DNA of 64,000 nt from Fimbriiglobus ruber (GTDB lineage Bacteria; Planctomycetota; Planctomycetia; Gemmatales; Gemmataceae): assembly GCF_002197845.1 (NCBI RefSeq), contig NZ_NIDE01000010.1:62001-126000 (forward strand), read 5' to 3'. Shown here piece by piece: positions 8,692 to 17,577 of this stretch. Made by a program: the position numbers and the translations under genes. Under the pieces are notes generated by a model. The model saw only the letters and a list, made by a program, of their open reading frames with translations, did no database searches and was not told where the DNA came from. Positions within the stretch are counted from its first letter, which is position 1; the number at the start of each line of letters is the position of its first letter.

Positions 8692-8864
8692 TTAATGGCC
8701 ATATTCGATGAGTAGAACAGGTTGACGAGACTGAACGCCCGACTGAAATCCGCGGATGCCAACCCGAGTGGGCGAGAGTTGGGACGAAGGACAGTTGCGA
8801 CGGATGCTCGGTGGCTGACGCTATTCCTCCGGACCGCGCGGAGACCACCCATCTCGAACCTCCC

Positions 8865-8930
8865 CTTGTTTACCTGAACTTCCCCCGAGACCAGTGCTAC
8901 AACCCGTCGGCAACGGCCCGGTTCTTGACC
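8865..8930 (+). pseudogene. Fragment of an Rhs core domain
   Basis: A short open stretch encodes LVYLNFPRDQCYNPSATARF followed by LT. It aligns with the conserved Rhs-associated core end found in the next gene (LYFLRDRYYDPTTARFLT). The match is diverged and the stretch is out of frame with the downstream Rhs gene. It is best read as the stub of an older Rhs gene lying directly upstream. Confidence 0.5.
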
Positions 8931-10404
8931 CCGGGAACCGGGTCCAGGCGGTGGGGCCGGCGGTGACCACGTACTACGCGTGGGACGCGCACAACCGGCT
9001 GTCGGCGGCCGAGCCGGTCGGGGGGGGGCGGTGACGTACTCGTACGACGGGAACGGGCGGCGGGTCGGGAAGGCGGTCGCGGGGGACGCGACGCAGTACG
9101 TGTGGGACTTCGAGAAGGTTCTGCAGGAGGCCGACGGGTCGGGGGCGACGGACACCCAGTACCTGTCGACCGATGCCCAGTACGGGGACCTGGTGAGCGG
9201 GTACGGGGGCGGGCAGACCCAGTATTACGCGTTCGACGCGGTCGGTTCGGCCGACGCTCTGCTCGACGACACGGGGGCGGTGGCCGACGCGTTCGCGTAC
9301 CGGGCGTACGGGCTGGCCACGCAGACGGCCGGGACCGACCCGGTGGCCCACACGTGGGTCGGGCGGCTGGGGTACCAGTCGGACCCGGAGACGAGCCTGT
9401 ACTTCCTCCGGGACCGGTATTACGACCCGACGACGGCCCGGTTCCTGACCACCGACCCGGTCGGGTACGCGGGCGAGGACGCCAACCTGTACCGGTACAC
9501 GGGGAGCGACCCGATCAACCACACGGGCCCGATCGGGCACACCCTGGTGGCGACCGATACGGCTCCCCTCGGGCGACTCCAGCAGGAGATCCAGTCGGGG
9601 TTCGGGGTGTCCCCGACGGAGGGGTCGATCCGGCTCGGGCCGAAGCACCCGTGTACCGTCCTCGAGCGGGTGTCGTGGTACAACTACTACGTGGTCGACC
9701 TGTTCGACTCGTACCCGCCGGAATTGTGGCCGGCCGTCCAGGCCAGCCAGTCGCCGCTTGGGTGGCTCCTGTACTGGTCGGTGACCGGGGAGAAGGGGGA
9801 CTTCGCGATCAGTCCGAACTCGGACGGGTCGCTGCGGTGGAAGGAGAACGTGTGTACGACCCTGGTCGGGAACCTGATCGGGTCGGCGGGTCAGGCGATC
9901 AACGGGTTGGTGGCGGCCGCCGGGGGGCTCTTGAACATCGCCGGGTCGGCCGTCCTGGAGGGCGTCAAGGCGGCCCTCCAGGTCGGCCTGGCGGCGTACG
10001 GGAAGGCGCTGGAGGTGCTGACCAACGGGGCCATCACGACCCAGACCCTGCTCGACGCTATCGACCAGTTCGGGCGGTACGTGGGGCCGATCGTGACGGC
10101 CGGCCAGACGGTCCTGACGAACCTGTTCAAGTGGGCCACCCAGGGGCTCGGCCAGTACCTGACGAACATCGGGGCGCACATCACCGACGCGGTCAAGAAG
10201 TGGCTCGGGCCGGTCGGCGAGTTGCTGTTCGGGTTGCTCAAGGGCTAGAGCCCGTTCCAACTCCTGGCCGAGGCGGTCGGGCTGACCTGGGACAACCTGA
10301 TCGGTCTGGGGACGGACATCTTCGGGGACGGGGACGACGACGGGGCCGTGATCGAGGGCCTGCTGGGGGACGTCGGGGAGACGGAGTCGGAGTTCCTGGA
10401 CCTC
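8927..10404 (+). pseudogene. Rhs repeat-associated core protein, 3' part, frameshifted and cut by IS21-A
   Basis: Rhs proteins are large YD-repeat carriers of secreted toxins. The fragment contains YAWDAHNRL and YSYDGNGRR repeats, then the core end YFLRDRYYDPTTARFLT with DPVGYAGEDANLYRYTGSDP, then a variable C-terminal region of about 230 residues with hydrophobic, Gly/Ala-rich helices. Two lesions are visible. A G9 run (9020-9028) separates the first YD motif from the rest by one frame. An in-frame TAG at 10246-10248 is followed by 52 more open codons (SPFQLLAEAVGLTW) up to IS21-A. The first six bases of IS21-A supply TGG TGA as the end. The 5' part of the gene is absent. The tip resembles no toxin I recognise. 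Confidence 0.85.
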
Positions 10405-10476
10405 TGGTGATCGGCATCGAATTCAGGTCCACATCGGCATCGAAAACAAGTCCACGGGGCGGGGGTTCATCGGGCA

Positions 10477-11262
10477 TCACTTCTTGGGTTTGGCGGCTTT
10501 TATCGTCTGGCCGTCTTTCGCTTTCATCGACTCCCGGAAGCGGTAACTTTCGCCATTCATCTCGAAGATGTGGCAGCGGTGGGTGAGCCGATCGAGCAGG
10601 GCGGCCGTCATCCGCTCACCCTGGAAGATCTGGCCCCATTCGCTGAACGGCAGGTTGCTGGTGAGCAGCAAGCTCTTCCGCTCGTACCGGTCGGCGAACA
10701 CCTGGAAGAGTAGCTCGGCACCCGCCCGGCTGAACGACAGGTCGCCCAACTCGTCGAGGATCAACAGATCGACCCGCTCCAGGTTCGCGAGCAACCGATC
10801 GAGTCGGTGTTGCTGTTGTGCGGCTTCGAGCTCGGTGACCAGGCTCGCCGCGGTAACGAACCGGACCCGCAATCCGACGCGACAGAGGGCGAGGCCGATG
10901 GCCGTGGCGACGTGCGTCTTCCCGGTTCCCGAGCCCCCGATCAGGCAGGCGTTGGTGGACTGGTCGATCCACTCGCGGCGGGTCAGTTCGAGGATCTTCT
11001 GCTTCGGCAGCGCGGGCAGCGCGGTGAAGTCGAACGTGTCGAACTCCTTGACGACCGGGAAGCCGGCCGCCCGGATGCGGGCGGCGATCGCGTTGGCCGT
11101 GCGGGCGGCCACTTCGAGTTCGGTCAGGCGGAGCAAGTACCCGTCGTAGGGTTCATTCCGGGTGGCCGCTTCGCGGGCCAGTTTCTCGTGCTCGGCCAGC
11201 ATCGTCGGTAATCTCAGCTGCTTCAGGTTGGCCTGGAGCAGGAGTGGGGTCGCCTCGGTCAT
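10477..11262 (-). CDS. istB: IS21-family ATP-binding helper protein, element A
   Basis: This 261-residue AAA+ ATPase assists the IS21 transposase. The Walker A motif is GGSGTGKTH (near residue 105) and Walker B is LLILDELGDLSF. The C-terminal DnaC-like region includes ALLDRLTHRCHIFEM. The chosen ATG (MTEATPLL) lies inside the end of istA, giving the overlapping istA-istB order normal for IS21. It is almost identical to the copy at 48348-49133. The gene looks intact, although its istA partner in this element is broken. Confidence 0.95.
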   Translation of the reverse strand: MTEATPLLLQANLKQLRLPTMLAEHEKLAREAATRNEPYDGYLLRLTELEVAARTANAIAARIRAAGFPVVKEFDTFDFTALPALPKQKILELTRREWIDQSTNACLIGGSGTGKTHVATAIGLALCRVGLRVRFVTAASLVTELEAAQQQHRLDRLLANLERVDLLILDELGDLSFSRAGAELLFQVFADRYERKSLLLTSNLPFSEWGQIFQGERMTAALLDRLTHRCHIFEMNGESYRFRESMKAKDGQTIKAAKPKK

Positions 11263-12540
11263 GGTCGCCTCCGAACGGGGAATGGGGTACGAGTCGGTCG
11301 TAGCGGGAAAGGTCCGGGGGAGGCACGGTGATGGTGGCCGGGTCCGACGGCCGCTCGCGGTTGGCACCGTCCGACAGTCGTTCGATGGCGGCGGTGATCG
11401 CCGTCGCATTGGGATCGCCGCGAGCCAGGGCGAGTGCGACGGCCTGCTCGACGCGGTCGAGCGGGAAGCGGGCCAGGAGTTGGAGGACCCGGATGTACTG
11501 CCGCGACCCGGTCCGCGGACCGAGGAGGGCTTCGAGGCGGGTCCGGAGTTCGTGGAAGGCGGGCGGGAGTTGCCAGTCGCGGTAGACCGGGGCGTGATCG
11601 AGGGCGGCCGGCTTGCGCTCCAACACGACCAGGAAATGTCGGGGATCGAGGACCCGCTCCTGCTTCGCATACGTCCGCGCGTGGGTGGCCACGACCCGGT
11701 TGTCGGCGACGATCTCGACGCGGTCGATGAACCCCTTCACGGTGACCGCGCGGAAGGCATACCGTCGCGGCACGCTGTACCGGTTGCCGTCGAACCCGAC
11801 GGACTGGTACTTGTCGACCCCACCCGTCTCGATGACGCAGGCGTCGAACGGCCGCCCCGGGACGGCCAGGGCCGCGACCCGGTCCCGCGCGAAGCGAACG
11901 CCGACCGTCTCGTGATTCGTTCCGCACGTCCGCTCGCGGGCGGACAGGCAGCACTGCCGCAGGTGCTGGTTGAGCGCCCCGAGATGACTCACCTGGGGCA
12001 CCGGCGTCGCCCACATCCGCTCGAGATCCTTCACCCGGTTCTCGACCCGCGGCTTCTCCCGGACGGAGCGTTCGAGTAACTCCAGGTGACGATCAAGACG
12101 GGCACGAGCCGACGCCCGTCGGGCAGGTCGACGTGAATGTGCCCGAAGTCGGCTTCGCACCGGTGGCCGGGCGGATGGTCGAGGGAGATGAACGTCTCGT
12201 GGCGGTCGAGCCGTCGTTGCGGGAGGTATCGCCGCACCTGGTCGTAGCCACCGGCATACCGGTGCTCGGCCACCAGCCGACGATAGATCTGCGTGGCCGT
12301 ATGTCGCTGCTTCGGCGGGACCGTGGCATCGGTGGCCACGATCGCATCGACGAGGGCCTGGAACGGGCCGAACACCGGGGCCGACCTGGGTGCGGCAAGT
12401 GTATACGGCTGGGGCTCCGGGTTCCCGATCGCCTTGCGGACGGTGTCCCGACCGACGCCGAGTTGCTGGGCGATCTGTCGCCCGCTCAGGCCGTCGCGGT
12501 GGAGTTGTCGAATCCTGGCGAAATCGTCCACGGTTCGCAT
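11153..12540 (-). pseudogene. istA: IS21-family transposase, element A, internal deletion
   Basis: The N-terminal helix-turn-helix (LHRDGLSGRQIAQQLGVGRD) and the first catalytic region (CEADFGHIHVDLP) are present from the ATG at 12540. Near 12082 the frame jumps directly from SNAP to REKPRVENRVKDLER. Compared with the copy at 46919-48457, about 220 bp are missing, including the second catalytic region around WWDNPTTV, and the frame changes. The C-terminal part then continues to 11153 and overlaps istB. The transposase of this element is therefore dead. Confidence 0.88.
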
Positions 12541-12642
12541 CCTTGCCCCCCTTCGTGCGGCATCCTCGCCGCACATGGGGGCCGTTCTACCGTGGACTTG
12601 CTTTCGATGCCGATGTGGACCTGAATTCGATGCCGACTACCA

Positions 12643-12818
12643 GGCGACTCCAGCAAGAGATCCAGTCGGGGTTCGGGGTGTCCCCGACGGAGGGGTCGAT
12701 CCGGCTCGGGCCGAAGCACCCGTGTACCGTCCTCGAGCGGGTGTCGTGGTACAACTACTGCGTGGTCGACCTGTTCAACTCGTACCCGCCGGAGTTGTGG
12801 CCGGCCGTCCAGGCCAGC
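12643..12818 (+). pseudogene. Duplicated Rhs pre-tip fragment
   Basis: These 176 bases match positions 9572-9748 of the Rhs gene at about 95 percent, encoding LQQEIQSGFGVSPTEGSIRL and the following residues up to PAVQAS. The match begins at the IS21-A junction and stops abruptly at 12818. The following sequence is unrelated to the tip of the first gene. The piece therefore comes from a second Rhs gene that shared the pre-tip segment but had another C-terminus. In frame it continues for about 58 residues to a stop at 12995, which might be the start of that other tip. Confidence 0.8.
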
Positions 12819-13258
12819 ACGATTCGCATGGTGCCGGTGGGAATCAGCCGAGTGACGATCGATCGGGTCAAAATCGGTGGAGGCCCGCTATGCGGCATGG
12901 TATGGCAGATGACGCGCAGGAGTCTTGGCAGAATCGGGCTTTGCGATCGCTCTGACGGAAATTATCGCGCGGGGCGCGTCGCCACCCGCGGGTGATTTGC
13001 CTCGGGCGTGGAGCGGACCGTTCGGGACGTGCGGTCCTATTCTTACGCTCGTATTTCGGTACGCGCCCGTAAGAACTGACGTGGCATCTGATGACCCTTG
13101 ACTGGACGAATTGTATATCGACCTCCAACGCGACACAGGACGACCCACCTGGTACGTGTTCGTATTCCTCACGTTTTTTCGTACCGCATCGACACGCTAT
13201 CGTTTTGCGGGTGCGGCACGAGGACTGAGGCCAGGGTAACGGAGGTAACCAATACCGC
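12819..13258. other. No confident gene (after the Rhs fragment)
   Basis: The Rhs fragment frame stays open to 12995 (TIRMVPVGISRVTIDR and on). This could be an alternative Rhs tip but shows no recognisable toxin motif. From 12996 to 13258 I see no coding signal, terminator or repeat. Confidence 0.4.
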
Positions 13259-13718
13259 ATGAATACTGCGACTACCACCGGCAAGCCTTGTCACCGGATT
13301 CACCCAAACACGAACCCCACGTGCCGCCTATGTTTCCTTGCGGCGACGAATAATGCGTACCGAGCGCTATGGGGGCTCCCGGTAAAAGATCTGACCGTCG
13401 CGCAACAGCGGGCGGCCGTGGCCGATCGCCTCAACCGGTCATCTCCCGATGAATGCGTTCACAGGGGCGATCCCACCGGCGTTATGGTCGAGTGCCCAAC
13501 GTGGCCGGCGAAACGAGAGATAAAGGCGATCCCCCTGCACGTCTGCACGGTTCACGGCAATTGCACGCGCACCCCGGCTCGTGACGCCACAATCGTGACC
13601 TGCTTGACGTGCCGGGATCGCGTCCGTCCGCCTCGGCCGATCGTCGTAATTCACGGGGCGGCCGGCATCGGCGATGCCCTTCTCGGGGCCGGCGCGGTCA
13701 ACGCGGTACGCCAGGCTA
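13259..13718 (+). pseudogene. Hypothetical Cys-rich protein with glycosyltransferase-like start, cut by IS630-type element
   Basis: The frame starts MNTATTTGKPCHRIHP and keeps about 153 residues. The N-terminal half holds several Cys pairs (CRLC, CLTC), which suggests zinc binding. Near the end IVVIHGAAGIGDALLGAGAV resembles the N-terminal strand and Gly-rich loop of GT9-type (heptosyltransferase-like) glycosyltransferases. Excising the IS630 element and one TA rejoins it at 15110, but a TAA follows after two codons. The rest of the gene is therefore either lost or shifted. Function is uncertain. Confidence 0.45.
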
Positions 13719-15107
13719 GTGGGTCACTTGGGTCGCGCGTGGCCTTTCGGGCTGCGCAGTGGCCGCCGGGTCGTTGCTCCGGAGCCACCCAGTCTGTGAC
13801 TGCGGTCGCGTTGTCGCTTCCGTCGAGCGGCCCTCTTTCCGCCCCAGACAAACGGTGTCGGGTTCGCGTTCCAGTGCGCCGCCACCTCCTCAAACCACTG
13901 GATGATCTCGGACGGACTCGTCGGATCTTGACCGGCCAGGGCGCGACTTTTTAATACCCTCTGGATACTCTCGGCCATGTTCAGCCACGATCCGCTGACG
14001 GGGGTGTACAAGGGCATAATTCCATGAGCGAATAACCACAACACTAATGCCACGCTCTTGTGGCCGGCCAAATTGTCCAGCACCAACAAGACCCTCAGCG
14101 GCGGCAAGACGGCCGGCAACGTGATCGGCTGCTGGAGCCCTCGTAGCCATCGTTCCCATGCGGCCCGTGACGGATCTACCGTCGGCAGCAGTGGAGGCAA
14201 GGCGGCCAGAATGGCCGTCCGCTCCCTCTCCAGCCATGGGTGCAACACCGTATTGGGACAGGTCGTTGTCCCCTGGATCCGGACCCGCCCATCCGCCGGG
14301 TGGAAGAGTGTCAGTATCTTGGCGGTGCCGTTGCGAATGTATTCGTGTGGTTGTCTCGCGGGACTGCCCTCCGGCTGCCACGACGCTCCGGGCTGGGGGA
14401 TCGCCTGGAACGGGCCGGCCTCGTCCTCGCACCACACCTCCAGACCCAGCGACTGGCCCACGGTGTCGGCGTCCTCGATCACTTTTTTTTCGACTCGGTT
14501 TCCGGGTCGGTGACCGTCACCACCCCCGCTTTGCGTTTACGGATCGCCTGACCCGTGGGACACCAGGTGCGGGTTCGCTGGAAGGTAAACTTGGCGTCAT
14601 GCCGAACCCGCCAGATGGTGTACGTCGACACCCGCGGGAGCCCATCGGGGGCGGTCCGCAGTGCCTTACGCAACAGGGTCAACGACCACGTCGCGGTCCC
14701 ATCGTGTTGTGGGGTCGGCGTTCGCCGTGCTTCTCGCAAGATGCGGTTCCGGGCGTCCGCGTCGTCGATCGATACCCGTCCGCCTCCGTGTCGGGGCGTG
14801 ACGGCGGCCAAACCGTCCGTGTTGAATCGGGCGACCAAGTGGGCGACTGCATCTCCGCTCTTGCGACCGACCGTGTCGGCCGCACACTGATACGCTTGCC
14901 CACCACTCACGAGCAGAAAAAGCGTTGCACGGGTTACCTCTATGGCCGGGGCCGATTGGGCATGGCTGAGCGCTGTGAGTTCCGCCAGTTCTTCGGCGGT
15001 CAGCGGGCGGAGGGGGTTCTTCTGACGGCGCGGCATGGGGACCCTTTCGGGCGATTACAACAATTATACCAGGCCGCGAATGGATATGCTCGACCCAAGT
15101 GACCCAC
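13719..15107 (-). mobile_element. IS630-type element 2, two-frame transposase
   Basis: Perfect 17-bp terminal repeats (GTGGGTCACTTGGGTCG at 13719 and its complement ending at 15107) are flanked by TA on both sides (13717-13718 and 15108-15109). Length is 1389 bp. The ends are unrelated to those of the IS630 element at 3011. Confidence 0.95.
13724..15036 (-). CDS. IS630-type transposase made by probable -1 frameshift
   Basis: The upstream frame (15036 to 14479, 185 residues, [17 protein letters not shown]) holds the helix-turn-helix DNA-binding half. It ends in a Lys run at an A8 tract (14483-14490 on the minus strand). The downstream frame (14482 to 13724) carries the DDE core: [22 protein letters not shown] and [12 protein letters not shown]. 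Re-reading one A joins the halves into a protein of about 437 residues. Poly-A slippage of this kind is known in several IS families. The clean ends and TA duplication argue that the element was active with this arrangement. A simple indel or sequencing error remains possible. Confidence 0.85.
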
Positions 15108-15109
15108 TA

Positions 15110-15559
15110 GCCCGTAAAAGACGGTGGCGTCCAGGCGAGTCACATTCTTACGAAAAAAGATATAATAAATAATAGATTGTCGGCTCTAGAACCTCCATAA
15201 CTGGCGTTCTGGGATGATCAATAGGTGTGGTTCGGCCGGAGAATCGAAAAGCTAACACGCGATCAAAATATTTTTTACCAGCACATTTGGCCGCCGCGAA
15301 GCATCGGCCAGAGAACTTTGAAGCGTGAGGTCTGGCAATGTGTGTTGTGGCACTATTTCCAGGACCTTCACCTCGGTCTCGCTTGAGCCGATTTGGCGCG
15401 GACAGATCACGTTGCCGGGGTGTGCGCACGTCCGCACGAGCGACCGCTGATGAAGGGGAGGCTGCGGTGGTTGCTGTGCTTCAACACCAAGTCATTGTGC
15501 AGTCGGCGATATAATTTGGTCTGGCGTATGGCTATTTTTACTGTGGACCTTCGGTGTGA
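15110..15559. other. No confident gene
   Basis: The region is moderately AT-rich after 15150. Open frames are short and lack recognisable motifs. I see no terminator or repeat. Confidence 0.5.
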
Positions 15560-15735
15560 GCAGCGGTCGGCCCAGTCGGATCGAGACTTTGCCGGCGTGA
15601 TCTCGTACCAGAAGAGGGCGAGGGCATTCGGGAATTGTGCAGGGAGACAATTAAGTTGGCGGCTCCCCACTGCTCGAACGCGGCCAGCCATTCCTCGTCG
15701 TAGATGGGGCCACGCAGTTCACCGCGGGCTTACCA
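15560..15735 (-). pseudogene. Decayed paralogue of the hypothetical gene at 29652-30223
   Basis: One minus-strand frame encodes YDEEWLAAFEQWGAAN and a shifted frame continues FPNALALFWYEITPAKSRSD. Both align in order with DEEWLATFVQWGAAG and FPSALALFRDAIASAK of the remnant at 29652-30223. The start is gone, one frameshift separates the pieces and the similarity ends near 15560. This is a short relic of a planctomycete hypothetical family. Confidence 0.6.
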
Positions 15736-15773
15736 CAGCCGAGGAACATCGGCGCAATTGGTTGGCCCGCCAC

Positions 15774-17093
15774 TTAAAGGCCGTCGACTTCCCAGCCCTT
15801 GCGGTAGATCTTGCGGACGTATTGGTTGGCTTCTTCGACGTTCGTGATCTTCAGCGCTTTAGTGTCCCACTTCAAATCGGTTTTTGGGAACCTTGTCGCC
15901 AGGCATCCGAGGAGAACCATTTCCGTAAGCGGTCCGGCGTAGCTGAATGGGGCGGATGTCGTCCCGTTTCCGCGTACCGCCTCGACAAATTGGAGGTAGT
16001 GATCGTCGCCCTTCACCGTTGGCCGTTTGTACTCCCGAAACCTGTCGGTCGGCAACAGGACCGGGTTGCCGATGTACGGTGAGTACATCACGCCGCCCGT
16101 GCCGATATAAATCGATCCCTGGTCGCTGATCCTGCCCCCAACGAGACTCTGGATCTCTCTCGGCGGGCGGGCGCCGCCGTTGTACCACGTCAGCCCGACA
16201 GTGCCAGTCGTATAGGGGGTACCCGGGAAAACGTATTTCGCCTGTACGTCGAGTGACCAGTTGTACGCGTTCGGGCCGGGCAGTTCGGAGCGGATAGTAA
16301 GCGGGTTCCCCACACCGAGGGCCCCGAACACTGGGTCGAGGATGTGGCACCCCATATCGCCGAACGTCCCCGTGCCGAAATCGAGTCGCTTCCGCCAGTT
16401 CCCCGGGTGGTAGTATTCGCCCCCGATGAACGGCCGCTCTGCCGCGACGCCGAGCCACTTGTCCCAGTCGAACCCGGCCGGTGGGGCGTCTTTCTGGGCC
16501 GGCTTCGGGGTCGTATCGCCCCAGGATTTTCCGCTCCAGGAATGGACCTCCTGAACCTTCCCGATCGCTCCCGCGTGGACCAACTCGACCACCTGCTTGT
16601 GGACCGGGTGCGAGTGGATCTGGATACCCATTTGGGTGACGAGTTTCTTCTCGCCCGCCACCTCCGTCAACCGACGGGCTTCGTAGATCGTCTGGGTTAG
16701 CGGCTTCTGACCGTACACGTGCAACCCGCGCTGCATCGCCGTCATCGCGATCGGGGCGTGCATGTGGTCCGGCGTGGAGACGTTCACCGAATCGAGGTTC
16801 TTCTCCTTGTCGAGCAGCGCCCGGTAGTCGTCATAAATACGGCAGCCCGGAAACTCCTTCTTGATCCACGCCGAATTGTGCTGATCAACGTCCGCGACGG
16901 CCACAAGTTTGAGGTGCTTGCTCGCGGTCAGTGCCCGAATGTCTTGTCCGGCCATCCCGCTCGCCCCGAAGCTTGCGTGACGGACGGTTTCGCTCGGGGC
17001 AGCGGTAGCGAACGAGCGGAGGGCAAATGGGGCTGTGAAACCGGCGGCCGCAGTCTTTAAAGCGGCCCGGCGGGTGATACGCGAATCGGTCAT
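15774..17093 (-). CDS. Gfo/Idh/MocA-family oxidoreductase, Tat-exported
   Basis: This 439-residue NAD(P)-dependent dehydrogenase probably acts on sugar derivatives. The N-terminus (SRITRRAALKTAAAGFTAPF) is a twin-arginine signal, so it is exported folded with its cofactor. A Rossmann fold follows with FGASGMAG and AVADVDQHN, then the EKPLT-like motif (here GQKPLTQT) typical of the family. The C-terminal half has HILDPVFGALG and GDDHYLQFVEAV. The DUF1080 hydrolase gene lies directly upstream on the same strand. This pairing is common in planctomycetes, and oxidoreductases of this family act in 3-keto-glycoside metabolism. The substrate is unknown. Confidence 0.9.
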   Translation of the reverse strand: MTDSRITRRAALKTAAAGFTAPFALRSFATAAPSETVRHASFGASGMAGQDIRALTASKHLKLVAVADVDQHNSAWIKKEFPGCRIYDDYRALLDKEKNLDSVNVSTPDHMHAPIAMTAMQRGLHVYGQKPLTQTIYEARRLTEVAGEKKLVTQMGIQIHSHPVHKQVVELVHAGAIGKVQEVHSWSGKSWGDTTPKPAQKDAPPAGFDWDKWLGVAAERPFIGGEYYHPGNWRKRLDFGTGTFGDMGCHILDPVFGALGVGNPLTIRSELPGPNAYNWSLDVQAKYVFPGTPYTTGTVGLTWYNGGARPPREIQSLVGGRISDQGSIYIGTGGVMYSPYIGNPVLLPTDRFREYKRPTVKGDDHYLQFVEAVRGNGTTSAPFSYAGPLTEMVLLGCLATRFPKTDLKWDTKALKITNVEEANQYVRKIYRKGWEVDGL

Positions 17094-17577
17094 AAATGCT
17101 ATACCTCGGCAGGCTGATGGGAAAGTTAAAATTCGACAATATTACTTCAAATTAGTTGTTGTATTTACTTGGTCTCGGGCGTAGTTAAAACCTGATTGAT
17201 CGGCTCACGGCCCGTGTATTTCGGTTTGCGGTCGCCGAGTACTTTGATGCGAACGCCACGAAACCAGACGGGCGTGGCGTTATAGTTCTGCAAGCCGACA
17301 AACCCTTCTTGCGGTAGCGCCCCGATCGCGTGCGGGAACTTGTTCTTGGTCCCGTTGGGGTTCACCCCGGGCTTCGTCCATTGGGACAGGTCAGTCCGAA
17401 CTACTTCCTTGCCGTTCAGCTCGATGGTCACGACCGAGCCGATCGCGGTGATCCGGTAAGTGTTCCACTCCCCGATCGGCTTGTTGGCGTCGACCTTCGG
17501 CCCGGCCAACCCGTACAAGGCGGCGTTGGCACTGGTGGCACCGAACGGGATCTGGTAATCGGCGTTATCGAGGATTT

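Larger units (their letters stand above)
6999..8715 (+). pseudogene. Decayed hypothetical gene interrupted by IS701-C
   Basis: Short protein-like stretches lie between IS701 copies B and C: one ending CPYDGGALYVQI before a TAA at 7142, one continuing in the same frame to about 7235, and a shifted one with HYGLGNEHNGYPAVTNENGE up to 7321. Excising IS701-C and one TTAA duplication lets the last frame continue through LMAIFDE to a stop at 8713-8715. I do not recognise the family. At least one nonsense change and one frameshift precede the IS insertion, so the gene was probably already dead. Confidence 0.45.
10405..12642 (-). mobile_element. IS21-family element A
   Basis: Long imperfect terminal repeats begin TGGT and contain two internal copies of TCGGCATCGA at each end (10409-10450 and 12598-12638), the multiple terminal repeats typical of IS21. 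Length is 2238 bp. Left and right flanks share no duplication. The right flank instead repeats part of the Rhs gene on the left, so the element now sits at a recombination junction. Confidence 0.9.

Noticed and set aside
8974-10260. 428-codon minus frame opposite the Rhs gene
   Set aside because: It is antisense to an unmistakable Rhs core (YDPTTARFLT) and has no domain.
15148-15429. Minus-strand ORF near 15.3 kb
   Set aside because: It has no motif, ribosome site or coding-like composition and lies in a decayed interval.
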